From Diatrype stigma (taxonomy: Eukaryota; Ascomycota; Sordariomycetes; Xylariales; Diatrypaceae), in assembly GCA_022225965.2 (NCBI GenBank), contig JAKJXP020000089.1:1-64000 (forward strand): a stretch of DNA of 64,000 bases. Reading direction: 5' to 3'. The notes under the pieces were generated by a model. It searched no databases, was not told the DNA's origin, and saw only the letters and a program-made list of their open reading frames with translations. Shown here piece by piece: positions 10,328 through 23,985 of this stretch. Position numbers and translations under genes: made by a program. How positions within the stretch are numbered: the first letter of the stretch is position 1; each line of letters starts with the position of its first letter.

Positions 10328-12189
10328 TTTTTTATTTGTGATTCGTGATGTCACACACTCTCCCTCCTTGGATCTTCTTCTTTCTCTCTCCTCGCGCCTA
10401 CTGTTTGTATGCACGTAGGTAACTAAGCTTGCCTCGCTTTGGAGCCTAGTCTAGGTTCGTCGAGGAAACGGCACGGGACGGGGGGACGGGGCGGAACCGA
10501 ACGGAGCGGGAGAGGACGGGACGAGAGGAAGCGGGTGACGTGGTCGTCGTGCGTGGCCGTATAAGCACAGGCGGTGTGTGCCCAATCGTCGTCTCGCCCT
10601 TGGTATGTTGTGGGATATGCAAAGGTGTGGTCGACAGGGAATCCTGTGGCGCGGCTATGCGAGATGCTTCCGGCGTGAGTTGGGGCGCCTGCGTTATCGT
10701 GAGGTTGGGGGGGTAAGAGGTGGTATAGTAAGGTAAGGAGGTGTTTGTTAATGAGGCTGCTGAGATCCGGAGCTTGAAGTGGTTGATGGCGGGGAGGAGC
10801 TGACGTCGGGGCGGTGGCAGGTGCGTTGGTGCCCTGGGGATTGGTGGGGCTGTATGTACGAACAGTTAAACTATCAGCAAATGGAAGTCCCGGGCCATTG
10901 CCATTGTGGCTTGCGTGTGGTTAGTGTGAGACTTGCATGTGAGTTGCCAACCTTCAACCACTGCAGGCAGCGAGCCCAACTATAAACCATGGAAATACCA
11001 GAAAGGAGTTAGCGATGCTACCAAGGTAACTATAATGTTGTTTCCTTGAGACGCAAAGCAACGTTTAAGACCAAATGCATAATCCTCACAGTGAATGTTA
11101 ATGTGCACCATAAAGATAAAGATTGGTACGAAGGTTACTCCAACTCCCTAGCTCTGGCATCGAAGACGACAAGATCTAACTATATCAGTGCTCTCAAACT
11201 TCCTAGACATCGCTGAATGGGTACCGTTGTACAATACACATTCGAGGCGAACTGAATAGATCACGGTTTAGTAGTCGAACATGTTCCATCTCCCACTCGA
11301 TGCTATAGTAGGTAGTATGCATGTAAGTCTCAAGTGTTCGACTATTAGGCCGACTACGTCACTCTCTTCGCATGCTACCTCACTCAACATGGTTACAGTG
11401 GCATCAAGTCGGTTCGAAATACCCATTGGCCACTTAATACTAGTTGGGACATGGCGCATATGGTTACTCTGAGTCTTGAGCGCGTACGAATGATATGTGT
11501 CGTATCATACCTACCTGCGTATGTGCAACTCGGAATGGGAACCAGATGAATGGCCCCCTTGCAGGATGCCACGTGGTTCAAGCCCGATGCTGCTGCAGCA
11601 CCATCCATCCAAGGCATAGGGGTACCCCGACGTCCATTTATCCCCTCGACCATCACACGAGTTGGCGATTGTGATGTTCCCATTGATACGTAGAACATCG
11701 TGAACCTACGCAATATATAAATAGAACGCAATGTGATGAGGCAATTGCCAAAGTCGATTGGCTGTACACCGTGAATACTTGAACTCCGCTTAAGATCAGC
11801 CCGTTGGTCAGGACTCAGCTCCGCTCCCTTCAGCCGCCAAGCCAGACATTGGTTATATCAACGTACCCTTTATAATTGAAAACACCAAATCTACTATGGC
11901 CTATGCGAGTCGTTCTATGCCAGATAAACGAGTGTTTTAAGTTACCAATGAGTTATCGAGTCCATTCGTTAGCTACGCAATAGCTGAACATGTCCCATAT
12001 GATTTCATATGGACTATAGGCAGTTGAATGGAACTCACGCTAATGGTGCGTCAACATGTCGAATGTACGACTCAGTGCTTGGAGGAGGGAGTTGGCGAAT
12101 GGACTAATCTCAGGCGAAGTGAGTCCTACGCAGTCGCCCAGATGGCGACTCGGGGAACATAAAGAGAAGCGAAAGAAAAAGAAAGAAAG

Positions 12190-12217
12190 AAAAAAAAAAA
12201 AAAAAAAAAAAAAAAAA
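12190..12217. repeat. Poly(A) run
   Basis: Run of 28 A preceded by GAAA-rich sequence from 12168; non-coding. Confidence 0.9.
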
Positions 12218-12446
12218 GGAAAATACCGTTGGGTAAAATTGGAATCCCGGAGATTACGTCCGACATCGTGCCTGTCCAGCGCAGAGGAACGGGAAGGAAA
12301 GGCGTCGACGGAACGCCTTCCCGCCAGGCTGTGGAAATCGCTGCCAGAGAGTTCGGGGAGTGCGGAACGCAAGATGCAGATGCAGCACAACCCACGCAGA
12401 CATGGCAACGTAGGTACATAAGCCACACACTCTTCGCTAACAAAGA

Positions 12447-12476
12447 TCCCATCCATCCCATCCATCCCATCCCATC
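12447..12476. repeat. CCATC-type tandem repeat
   Basis: Direct repeats of ATCCCATCC in non-coding DNA. Confidence 0.8.
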
Positions 12477-15400
12477 GGTCCGTCTGCATGTCAGATGCCT
12501 AAGTCACTTAAGCATGCCTGTCTAAACCAGTCCTAGACATGGCGCTCCCGCGGCCGCCGCAAGGGGGGACGGGGATGGGGATCGAGGGAGCACAAACAGT
12601 AAGCAAGATGGGATCAGCCTCCTTGTATGCCTATTAGTTACCTACTATCGTGTAGCTTCGTTCGGTTCGTTTATACGTATGTACTTACTTACCTAAGCCT
12701 GCAGTCAGACGAGATTGCGGTTCATAGGTAGGTATCGATGCGAGAGCTTTTCAAGGAACGGCCTTGAAGCACATCGCCATCTGGGTTCCGATGCCATTCG
12801 CTTACCAGATGCCCTGGTTGGAAGTGGAAAGCTGCGAAACCGCCCGGTCGGCCTTCCGGAATGGCATCAGAAATTACCCGTCGGCTCTAGCTTGTTGATA
12901 TTTTCGTTTCGTTCGTACGTTACCTTATTAGTGAGTATGTCGCGCCTCGTTCGGGTGTGTCCGATAGGGTAACTAATTGAAGCGGCCCGTGGCGGCAGCG
13001 AAACGTGACAGGACGGACAACTAGTACGTAGTGACTACTATGTCACTATGTTACAAGCGTCTCTCCCGGACCGGATCTTGTTTGGAAATTTCTAAGCGTG
13101 TACAATACGTGTGTGATACCCCGTAATGAGCTACCAAGGAGTAGCCCTTGAGGATATATACGAATATACGAATACATACTTCTACATAGTTACATGCCTC
13201 ATCCCTACGTAATACCTACAGTACCTAGGCACTCATTATTTATGGTCCTTAATCTACAACGGAATCCTGAGACTTCGGGCCCTATGGTGTATTTGCCGAT
13301 GTTTGCCGATGTTCGTCCCAAGTGTTTGTCGTCGCGGTGTCTCACAGGACATGGCGGCAGTACGTAGTTCTATGTAGATTGCCTAATTGCGTGATTGCCT
13401 GATCTAACAGCCTGTATTCGGGACAGGCGAAAACAAAGTTGTTTCGAAGCGAAGTTGTCGCATGATTTCCGTCCAGGGAACAGCCGGTCACGGGGTTTTG
13501 TTGTCCTGTTGCTTCTGGCATTGCATTACTGTTACCGTTTTATGCACGGGCAATCTGCCAGCCACCTGCACGGCGGATAACTTCCCCGGCCGCTATGAGG
13601 CTCTTGTTTGATGGGTTTTGCTTCTTCTGTTTTGACAGGGGGTCCGACACCCACAGGGCCACAGGGCCGCAGGAATGTGACGGCAACAGGGTTCTTACCG
13701 GACACACGGCTCCCAGATAGCAGCCGTTGGCCAATTGATCACATAGAACCTAGAACACCGTTAGTTTCGTATTGATAGTTGCATCTGACATGTTGGATCC
13801 CAAGCAAATAGTTGCTGCTCGGTATCCATCTCCCTGGCCGTTTGTTTGGGTAGGATGGAGACTCGAGCGTCGAAGCTACCCGTATGTAGGCAGGTAGGGA
13901 TCCAGGCCGTCCCGGTTGGGTATGGTATAGAGTAGAAGTATCCACCTAACGCTGGACCCTCCCTGCATGAACGTTATCAATAGACTGGGAGGGATACCCG
14001 GGATCCCAGGATCCCAGGGGAAAGGGCTTCTGGAAATTCCTGCTGTGGGGAGCATCATAAGTGGGTAGCCAGCTGCAGCCCGTACGCTCGGTTCCAGGAG
14101 AGAACAGGTGATGACGGTACACCCACCCGGAGATGCAATTACGGGAAAAAGGGGTCCGCCTCGCGGTTGAATAGGCGCCGCCGTTGGGCGTGCCTGAGTT
14201 CGGCCTACATAATAGGCAAGATAGGCAAGATAGGCAGAGCGGGCAATGCCGTCGAAACGGCAAAGCCAGCATGTAGCATGTAGCAGCATGTAGCGTTTAA
14301 ATGGCGCGTTAGTGGAATCCAAGTGCGCACCTTGTAGCTCTGTATGTACTGGAAGCAGTGAATGAAGATACTCACCAAGTGCAGTCTAGCGTTGGATGTT
14401 CTCTACGAAGTACTACATAGTATAGTGCATAGGTATACATCCAACCGCCATGTCGATCAGAAGCGCGCGTGCTGCGCCTGGTGCGTGCTGGCGCGAAAGG
14501 GATCTCTTATGATGCGCCTTATGGCTGCTGCATTTCCCCCCCATATTGAAACAGGCCTGGCCTGGCACCTGGAATAACATCATGGATGCCCCAATCCCAA
14601 TGGCTAGGCCCGGAGATATTCGATATGGCTGGGACCGCCAAGAGCTGTAGACACGGTGACCAGATTAACAAGCTTTTGTCACCGATATACATGCATGACG
14701 CATGCCCTTGGAGGCTCCTTCAAACCAGCCCACGTCATGTCCCAGCTCTTCGGTACGAGCAGATCAACTGTCGCGCTCGACGAGGATGCCGGAACATCGA
14801 AGCGAGTCCGTGGCTTGATGCCAGCCAGATGCTTGCATCAGATAGCTAGTGGACCCGGCCCTACATGCCGGGTGGATATCGGGTGGATGCCGGGTGGACC
14901 GCCGCTGGAAGGTGGACGGACTCGTCGCCGACGGGATGTGACGCTTGGCGCAAAATCTGTTGAAGCCCCCGAGCCCCCCGGAAAAGACTTTTCTTTCTTT
15001 CTGTCAAGGAGGCTGGGCTGAGCTGGGCTGGTGAAGGCGACTTCTGTGCTTTCTGAAAGGCCCGATAGCTGGTCCGTGACACATAAGCCGTGCTTCGACG
15101 CTCGGCACGGGCCAGCGAAAAACCTGAAAGTGAGGCGGATCGCAAGATCCTCAAACCGGCAGTTCCAGCTGCCCCCCCAACGTTCTCGACCTTCTAGCCT
15201 CTCTCCGTCGAGACCCGACTGATCGGGAACCCACGTAGGCTTCTTCGTGGTCCCTCGCCTGCTTCGTTGCCCCATAAATGGAACTTCTAGAAGAAAAGTC
15301 TTAACACGATCTCACCGACGACAAAAACTGGGGGCTTCTGGGGCCAGGCCTGCTGCTGCTGAGGCTCCTCTCTGATCAACGATCCTCTTAATGCATACAT

Positions 15401-16936
15401 AGCTACATACCCAGGTACTTCGTAGGGTTCTTCATTCCTTCGGTACTTTTTCTTTTCATGAGTTGATACGGGTGCTCCATCCATGCGGCCGGTATCTGGT
15501 TCCATCTGTTTCGTCGCCCGTCCGTCGATCCGGGTTCAAGGTTGACAAGCTCAAACAGCCAGCCAATCTGATCGAAGAGGAGTGCACTGATCATTCTATT
15601 CGCTCGAGTCACATGACGGCGATACAATGCAATTATTGATCGCCTCGTCACGTAATATTGTTTTGCGTGTCTGCTATAATGCGGCCAGGGAAGCATGTCA
15701 TTGGCCTTCTCGAAGAGGCCACCGGGGAATAGGAAGCCGTTTCGCGACGCCGCTAGGTCACCAGCTAGGCCATGAGTCTACCCAGCTTTCACAGTGGTCA
15801 ATTATCATTCAATAGGCGATGCGTGGTTTGGCGCCCGACTTTTCATTATACGAGGGATTTCCGCTCTCTCTGGAGGATCAATGCCGAGATCGATGTCGGG
15901 TTGATGGCGACTACGTAATCACGTCAGAAGGTTGGCGAGAACAGACCTCGCCTACTATGTACAGCTTAACTACTACGGGTTTGCGCTGCTTGTATGTAAA
16001 GCTTGTATGTAGGTACATACTGTCGCATGCTTGATTCTGCCTAGGGCCGGCCCAATGATTTGGGATTGGGGGTTTGGGATGTGCAAGATTGACAATGTGC
16101 AATTCAGGATCCCGATGCTGCCAGCAGCCTGCCGGTCTAATGCAGGAACAGGACGGAAGTGGAGAGCCATGTGTCCTTGTGCAGATGGTCAGGGGCTGTA
16201 CAAGATACCAGGCTCTGGAAAGGCTTTCCAGGTACCGAGTACCTTCCTTCTGGCGTCTCGGCGCATCAGCTATGTACCTTGACTTGGGGACACGACGCCT
16301 GAACATGGGATGCTACCCACAGTCGGTAGGGTACATCTGTCTTACAGCAATAACCTCATCATTGGAGGGAGTTGGGGGCCATCGTCAACCAGCCAAACCC
16401 GATAGCAGAACGTAGACAACGCGATGAACTACGCCCCTTGGCCGGCCTCGAAATTGTATGATCAGAGATAGTGATAATTAGCAGCTATTGATTAAATTTT
16501 GCTTATGGCGACTACGAACACTGCAGGAGATTGATGTTGGGGTTCTATCTAGGGCTGCCAGGGTCCATACTTGTATCGAGAGATTGGGGGGTGTGGTACC
16601 AACATGGATCTTCAGATACCCAGGCTGCCAGGTTTGTATGTATGTATGTGCCGATATCAGCCTGTCTCCTTCGCCAGTTTCCCTAGTACCTGAAAGGCCA
16701 AGGGTCATCTACATACTTGTATGTATTTTTCAAGGTTGCATACCCGTGTATCCCAATGTAAGCCGGGAGGTAGGCTGGTAGGTATGTACATATGTATGTA
16801 CACACCAGCCTGGCTATAAGACTTACTTACATCCATACATGCAGCAAGTAACATCCATGGATGGATGCACATGAACCTTTCCAACGGCGACAAGGCCGCA
16901 TATGCACCATGAGGACATGCTGACACACCAGCACAC

Positions 16937-17000
16937 GCGGCTGCGGGCAGCGGGTTGCGGGCGGCGGGCTGCGAGCTGCGAGCTGCGGGCTGCGGGCTGA
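16937..17000. repeat. GC-rich minisatellite with CTGCGGG/CTGCGAG units
   Basis: Degenerate tandem copies of a 7-base unit (GCTGCGGG and GCTGCGAG variants) in otherwise moderate-GC non-coding DNA. Confidence 0.8.
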
Positions 17001-20000
17001 CATGAAGAACCTTAGCCATCAATGATTAGGTAGGCATGTATCCATCTTTGTACAGATGTACCAAGGCATCGTTTCTCGACAGGGGGTTGCCGCATGTGTT
17101 GCTACATATCAGAGTTTGGGGGTCACTTGGGCTGACGTTGTTTCCGGCCCTATCGCTCTAATTTTGGCAGGTGAGAGAGTTCCGTTCGTCGAGATCGGGT
17201 CGACGGATGTTTCCTCGAGTTGCCTGATTGCGTACGTCTAGTCCGCGGGCAGCTGGCGATCTCACCTCCATAAGTACGCACAGCGGGATTGGTGGATTGA
17301 ACCATTCAATTCTCAGGGTCTCGGTTGTTCTCGTCTATCCATCTCTGAAGCCCGCGGCCTCGAACTTGGCGTTTCCATAATAATATTACGTATGATTGAT
17401 ACTTGAAACTTGCTTGTGAAGGTCGAGCTCGGTATGCCATTCAAGCCATTGTGTCATTCATTCATTCTGCCTAGCACTCTATCTCCTATCCCCTATCAAG
17501 TATCAGGTACCACGTATCACGTATCACGTAACACGCCTAGTCCCGGCAGCCTGTAACATCGAGCTTCGTCTTAACGATTGTTGCAAGTGAGTGGAGATTT
17601 GAAATTAGCGATCAAACCGGCTAGAGGTAGTTAGCTTTGGCTTGCCTGTTTACCTAATTATAGGGCCCCCACTCGGCAGGAGCTTAGCGCTTTCAGTGCT
17701 GCGCGTTCCGAGAGGTCAGTTAAGGTTGCTTAAGGTTTCGATTGACGCGTAGTTAGAGCTGGAGATGATCTGGTCTAGTGCCCTTTCTGGCCTTTCCAGC
17801 TCTTCTAGAAGTCCCAATGGAACCTGCTGCGCTGCAGTCTAACATCGCCTAGAGATATTAGTTCCGATGAAGGCCATGTGCCATGCAGCAACAGCAGCAA
17901 GGCTGTAAGGTGAAACACATACTCGGTTAGGTATCTGATCATCTAATATATTTGATTGTAAAGAGCTGAAAGTCGTGCCTGTCCAAGAAGAAAGCAAATG
18001 CACCCATGGATGCATGCTTATGTCGGAATGTGCGAAGCGAACCTGGCGAGTGCTGCGATGCATTTGCCATGCCCTGCCATGCTATGCAATGCGATGCGAT
18101 GCGATATGAGATCTATCATCGTCCCCATTCGAGATGGCGTACAAGCTTTTGGCCGAAAACCCGTCTCATCTCGGTGAAAAGTGATCTATCGATTGGGCCG
18201 AGCGAGGAGATAGGATTCCCATGGTGTAGCAACATATACTCTACCTATATTGATAACTAGTCAGCATCGCGGCCGTCTCCTGCAGATCGCCTTGGAAGAC
18301 CACACGAGCTTCGGCAAGCTTTGCCAACTTGGCTACCGGACTTTGGGGGCAGAGTCGCACCGACGATAATCAGCCAGCTATACCTAGCCGACAGCTGTCT
18401 GGTAAAAAGAACCAGTGGGGTCCTGGAAGGAGCGGGAATCTACGACATCTTACTTTCATTGATCGTGTTTCGGGAAACGAGCACACTGTTGCCGTGTTGG
18501 TCACATCGAGCTTGCTTCCATTTTCTCGTCACACCCAAAGCCATAAACCTGTTGGCTATGATACGGCGGAGACCGTCTGAGATAGGCCGCAGCGTTTCAG
18601 ACACATGGAATCTCGCCGGAACGCCCGTGTAAATATGTCCTTCTATAGCCCGTCATCACCATCCTACCCTACTTAGTTTACCGATCCCACATACCAGGTA
18701 GTAAAGGCCTAACCCAGCTGTCACCGATTTGTCCATCGTCCTACCATGATTTACTGCGCCTCGACGTTGAGCTCTCATTCAGCTGGATTATCAAGCCTAC
18801 GCGGTCGGATGCTTACGACTTCAAGGTATCGATCGGCCATGCCAAGATCTAGGCTTAGCTGCGCTCTTTCAGTCATGTAGGTATCCCAACTTCGGAAGTA
18901 TTTCAACCGTAGGCGAGATCGAGATAAACATGTAAATGGAGATAAAGGTAAAGATGGAATGATTGTTTGTAGTAACCAACATCGCTACAATGAATTGTAC
19001 CTTATCTTGAACTACCGAGATTTATCACCTGGGTCTCTGGACTCGGCTCTGAAGCCGAAACAGGTTTCAATTTAGCGAACGCCATCATTCATATCGATTC
19101 TTTTGGGATCTTTTGTTAAACTATAACGTGAGATGCAAATGTTTACGTAGAGGTTCCCTTCATTCTATCACCATGGGGTAAAGCCCTAGCGGGGTATTGC
19201 GTGCGGGGGACTGACTTGCGGATGATCATCACTTATCAAAAATGTTATTAGTTATGAGCCGAAAAGTCAAGTTCTGCTTGTTTGCTTATACCTTGTTAAT
19301 ATTAATATTACGACGAAAATCCTGTCGTTTAACGGATTGTCATGTCATAGATCTAGCGACTGCCTTTCGGATATGCATGCCGTTGACCTCTTATTATGAC
19401 CGAGAAGTTTTCTTCCCTTCTCCTTCGGCTACCACTGGACGATTCTATCGGGCTTATCCCGGGACTGCAACCCAACTTTTCCCACAAGGCGCAGCCACAA
19501 CGACAACCACCACAACCCTCCAGCTGACGGCGTGCGTCGGCCACTTATAGAGTGCGACCGTCATGGTTTCTCCGATACGTCTTTGAGCCCAGCATCTGAG
19601 TCATCGGCTGCACGGGTGGCACATTCACCGCCTCCTCCGTGGCTAGTATCATCATGCCCGTGGCAGCCGCGTGGGAATGGTGCTGACGCATGCGTTCGTT
19701 CGTTCCAAGACGCGGGCGCTCGCTCTATCGGGACTGGCCGGCTGGCATACGCTTACACCCGACAAGGAGTCGTGCTTCCGGCGTGGGCGGAAAGAACAAA
19801 GGGACCTCCTTGCGGGCTTGCCAGATCCCAAAAAGCCCCTATTACGGCAGGGAACCTGACGTCTTGAGCAACCACAAGATACGTCACAGCCAAGTATTCC
19901 AGATCCGGTCCCCTATACAAGCCAAATAGCATCGGTAGAGTAAGAGCCGGGGGCACAGAGTTGGTTACGCAGGCAAGGCGATATTGTCACTTCGTGCAAT

Positions 20001-20344
20001 GCGGTTGACGCAGTCTATAATGGCCTTACGAGACTAATGTAACATGTTCCGATGACAAATGGAAGACTCAGATCGTGGCAAAGGAATTCCCGGTGCTGCT
20101 TGATCATTTATCCTGTTTTCTTCAAATGCTACCTACGGAAAGCCCGATTAGGTATGTTGCACTGACACTTACTTCCATCTTGTTGCGATATGCGTTGTAG
20201 ACATGAAGTTACAACCATCGTGTTGATGGAGCAGACCGAACCAGACACTACTTCTTGCACACGCACGCGACACCGTTATCAATATGATGTCTAATAATAG
20301 GAGGCTATGAATGCTGTGTTCCGGCATATCAGACCAATGAAGAG

Positions 20345-20578
20345 ATGTGTCGTATTGCAAGACCGCTTATAGGATATCAGATTGTAGGGGGGACAATCGA
20401 ATTACTAAGCACGGCTGTAGTTGTCTCTGGAATAAACCCAAACTATCGATTGGCTAGCTATCTGCTATCTTTGTATGAAGCTGACAAGCGATTCACTCCA
20501 ATTGGAGTTCAATATCATACAAGGGATGAACTGCGGACCAAGTGCACGCCTATGATCACAAATCCGATATTGATCTAG
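20345..20578 (+). CDS. Unassigned open frame, 77 codons
   Basis: An uninterrupted ATG-started frame with a normal-looking amino acid mix, including GGTIELLSTAVVVSGI followed by NPNYRLASYLLSLYEADKRF. I recognise no domain and see no splice sites that would extend it. It could be a chance open frame or a remnant of a larger gene. It is listed because it is one of few frames in the desert whose composition is protein-like. Confidence 0.12.
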   Translation: MCRIARPLIGYQIVGGTIELLSTAVVVSGINPNYRLASYLLSLYEADKRFTPIGVQYHTRDELRTKCTPMITNPILI

Positions 20579-21948
20579 GTATGGTTACGTAGACATCTAA
20601 TAACATCACACCAATGGGCGCAATGTATCAGTTGGCCGAGCCCAAGAGCAAGAGCATGATGGTAATAGCTACGTAGATTACTAAAGGGGCTGTCTCTTCG
20701 CCCATGTAGATTTGAATACTATGTGCCCCTCCACGAACGCATCTGAGAATTGTAACTGCTGAACTGTCAGCCAGCCTGCGTCGCCTCAGATACGGGGGAA
20801 GGCCAAAGACGTTGTACGACGATAGTTTTGCTATTTTCAGCCTTCTCCTCTCCAACGACCTCTATCAGCCGACAGCCTGCATAATGATACATCGGATGGT
20901 TCCCAAACGGGTGGCACGGCCAAACCGTACGTGTGATAGCGATAGCAGTCGCTAACATGGGGGGGATATTCGTAGTTAAACGTCTGTAGCACCCATGGCC
21001 GTGCCACCGTGGCACACGCGAAACGGGAAGAACTTGTGGTTTTCATGGCTTGATGGCACGGTGCCGTGGCTCGTGTTGCTAAATTTCGCACTTTGATTAG
21101 GCCTTTCTAACCGTCCCTTTTTCCGTCTTCCCCTAGTGCCCTTCCGCGGCCCCGCTAATCTTTCTACATTCACAACGAATTTTCGCCTTTTGCCCTTAAC
21201 CAGGGGGTGTAGGAGTCAACACGGCTAACTGAGCAACGGTGAAGGAGCCAAAGCTTGTCGACATTGCATAGAACATCTGTAGAAGGAACCCTGATATGTC
21301 AAAAACAGGCCTAGATGACACCTTGCACACCTAGACATCGGCAACTCCTAGTGCATAACGGATAAAAGGGGGGACGGGGCTGAGAACAGGTATCAACCAT
21401 GTATGTGATATTTGCATATTACATGTTTCGATCTACCGATGTCATGCTCTCAGATCTATCTATGTATAGGTATAGAAATCGTAGTATAGCTCCAAGATGA
21501 AAGGCGGTAAGTCAATGGCAATACCGTGATCGTAGTGATTAACGGTAGGCAAGGGGGCTTTCCCCTTCCCGACCATCGGGTCGAACATCTCGGACGCGGG
21601 CGGCGGGAGAAGCCTTTAGTTAGTGAACTACGGGCCAGATGCGTAGCTCGCCTATTTACTAGACATCGAACAAGACGCACAAGCCAAACAAAGAGAACAT
21701 TCGTTTATCAAGGCCTCGTCTATCAAGAGCTATCTATCCGCGGGTTTCTGCCAAGTCCAAGGCCCTCGTCCGAAAACTGGCCTCGTTGGGCTAGTGGAAC
21801 CGAACCGAACCGAACGAAACCCATCAGTCAGTTCTCAAGACTCAGGTTCTCACCAGGGAAGGAAGGGACAAGGAAAACAATCGCCGTCCCCAGCCACGAC
21901 GACACCGCCAATCCCGGGCCTGCCTTCTGACCACCGGGTACCCATGAT

Positions 21949-21975
21949 GAGCATGAGCATGAGCATGAGCGTGAG
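21949..21975. repeat. GAGCAT hexamer repeat
   Basis: Four to five copies of GAGCAT(GA) in tandem in non-coding DNA. Confidence 0.85.
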
Positions 21976-22108
21976 GAGCTGGAGCAACAAAGCAAACAGG
22001 GCAGACAGGTGACAAGGCCCTCTCTGCCCTACGGAACGATGAAGCTTTGCACATCCACACATCCAAGCACACATCCAGGTAACTATGTAGTAGTTGTCGT
22101 AGCGTCCA

Positions 22109-22137
22109 TCACCGCATCACCGCATCACCGCATTACC
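22109..22137. repeat. ATCACCGC octamer repeat
   Basis: Three to four tandem copies of the octamer CATCACCG in non-coding DNA. Confidence 0.8.
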
Positions 22138-22419
22138 GTGCGTTGGTAACGGACCAGGACGACCCATGCGAGGAAAGAGATTCGAGAAAAATTCGAAGAA
22201 AGGGCAGAGAAGGGAGCTTACCTCCCGTCGGCCTAGCGTAGGGGAAGATATTACCGAAGTGGAGCGATAGTAAAAGGATCTCCCTGGCTAGGCCATATGT
22301 AGCCTTGCAACCACTAAATCCCTGGAAGCGTTTTGAAACTCCCCCGGCCACCACCAGGGCTGCTGGGGGGGAGGCACCACCAGCCATGGCATGGCGCCAG
22401 GCCAGGGCGCCAGGGCGGC

Positions 22420-22472
22420 AGCACCAGCACCAGCACCAGCACTGGCACTGGCACTGGCACTGGTACTGGCAC
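22420..22472. repeat. CAGCAC / CTGGCA hexamer repeat block
   Basis: Tandem AGCACC units switch into tandem CTGGCA units, giving two adjacent hexamer arrays. Confidence 0.85.
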
Positions 22473-23250
22473 TCGGATGCCAAAGTAGCTACATACAAAC
22501 ATACACTACAATACCTACAATACAATAGGTACCGAGAGAGGGAAAACGGCTTACCTCAGAATGTTAACGTTGACTGCAGCAACCACTTAAAGATGCCTGC
22601 CTGTACATGTATGTGTACTATGGACTCTGACTGTATGATACACGACACAACGCAAAACGCATTACACCGTAGCAGCGTAGTTAGGTACAGCGCCGCTGGG
22701 GTGCGCGCTCAGCTGGCACAGAATCACAGCTATCACCAACTCCATCATCCATGGCCGTCCAGCTGCTAACCATTTTCGCTACCTTCGATTTGGGCGCTTG
22801 CATCGTGTGATAAGAGGCTTGTGTATGGGCAGTTGCAAGCAGGTATGCATATTAGCTAACCTCAAAGTATTGACCTACATGTTAGGTGCCTTTGGTGCTA
22901 TAGCTATCTCATGTATGTGTTTTCCTTACATACATGCCTACCTCCGCCTACATCATGTCTACCTACGTCAACGTCGGTACATACATATGTACATACCAAC
23001 CGACATAGGTGCTCTGTGCCGACTGGACATCCACCATAAACACGGGCATGCAGCTATGTACATATTGTAAACCTAATACATGTGTGTATTTCTACCTCAT
23101 ATATCACACACAGCCCATCTCCCGCCAGTAGGTACCTACGTAATAGGGTGTGTGATAGGTATATTGCGTATGGGTATTGCGTGTTGGATGTGTGCACGTA
23201 CATGTAGTTATTTTTTCATCATGTAGGCATGTATTTGGCATTGGGCTGTT

Positions 23251-23300
23251 CTGCGTTGCGTTGCGTTGCGCTGCGGTGCGTTGCGTTGCGTTGCGTTGCG
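23251..23300. repeat. TGCGT pentamer array
   Basis: About nine to ten tandem TTGCG/CTGCG pentamers in non-coding DNA. Confidence 0.85.
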
Positions 23301-23603
23301 GGAGGGAGAGCACGGAGAGGCCAACTAAAAGCTACCAAAACACCCCAAGGCCACAAAAGCACCTGGATGGTGGACTAGAGCAGTAGAGGTAACTAGACCC
23401 TTGAGTCGCCGAACAGCAAGCCAGCTTCGTTCGATGTTCGATGTACCCCGTCACTTCCCACCAAGCCGGGTGAGTTATCCTAGTGCCTTTTGGGAATGCC
23501 AAGTAGAGGAACCTCGTCCATGATCCCATGCCGTTTGACATGTACCGGGGTACATGGACCAGTACCTGATGGGAGGTCGAGTACCTCCGTACCTCACTTT
23601 GTA

Positions 23604-23651
23604 CCCTGACCTGGCTACCTGGATACTTGGGTACCTGGATACCTGGATACC
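23604..23651. repeat. TACCTGGA decamer-like array
   Basis: Repeated TACCTGGATAC units in direct orientation, followed by CAGTACCAGGGC direct repeats at about 23776-23812. Confidence 0.75.
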
Positions 23652-23842
23652 TGGAGATGGACATCGCGCCAGCCCTTTCCCTTCACGTCGAGCTAGATGT
23701 CGAAAGCACCAAAGCACAGGCAACGTTCAGTCTCGAAGGTACCTACATACCTACATACACCTACCAGTACCAGCTTGCCACTCACTACCAGGGCCAGTAC
23801 CAGGGCCAGTACCAGCGTCCAAGCATCCATGACCATTGACAA

Positions 23843-23871
23843 GGCCCATGGCCCATGGCCCATGGCCCATG
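23843..23871. repeat. GGCCCAT heptamer array
   Basis: Four tandem copies of the heptamer CCCATGG, a partly palindromic unit. Confidence 0.85.
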
Positions 23872-23979
23872 TCCCATTACTTACGAGGCAGGCTTCGAGA
23901 ACTGGTAAATGAGCCAAAGCCACCCCAGTCTGGCTAAGGTTTCCCTTCCCTTGGGTTGGGAAAAAGGTCGTAGCCCTGG

Positions 23980-23985
23980 TATAAG
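23980..23985 (+). promoter_or_regulatory. TATA-like box of a putative transcription unit
   Basis: GGTATAAGAG lies just ahead of a pyrimidine-rich stretch that looks like a fungal mRNA leader. Together with the small ORF at 25293 this suggests a plus-strand transcript starting near 24.0 kb. No transcript evidence is available from sequence alone. Confidence 0.3.

Larger units (their letters stand above)
10328..23979. other. Gene-poor interval, left part of a 25-kb gene desert
   Basis: No open frame here resembles a known protein and I could not assemble convincing multi-exon genes. The interval carries a 28-base A run at 12190-12217, a CCATC tandem tract at 12447-12476, AGATAGGCA units at about 14214-14236, a GC-rich CTGCGGG minisatellite at 16937-17000, and clusters of GGTAGGTA words, for example at 16767-16788 and 22936-22999. 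The first few hundred bases include the ARPC5 promoter. A 77-codon frame at 20345-20578 is unassigned. Confidence 0.55.
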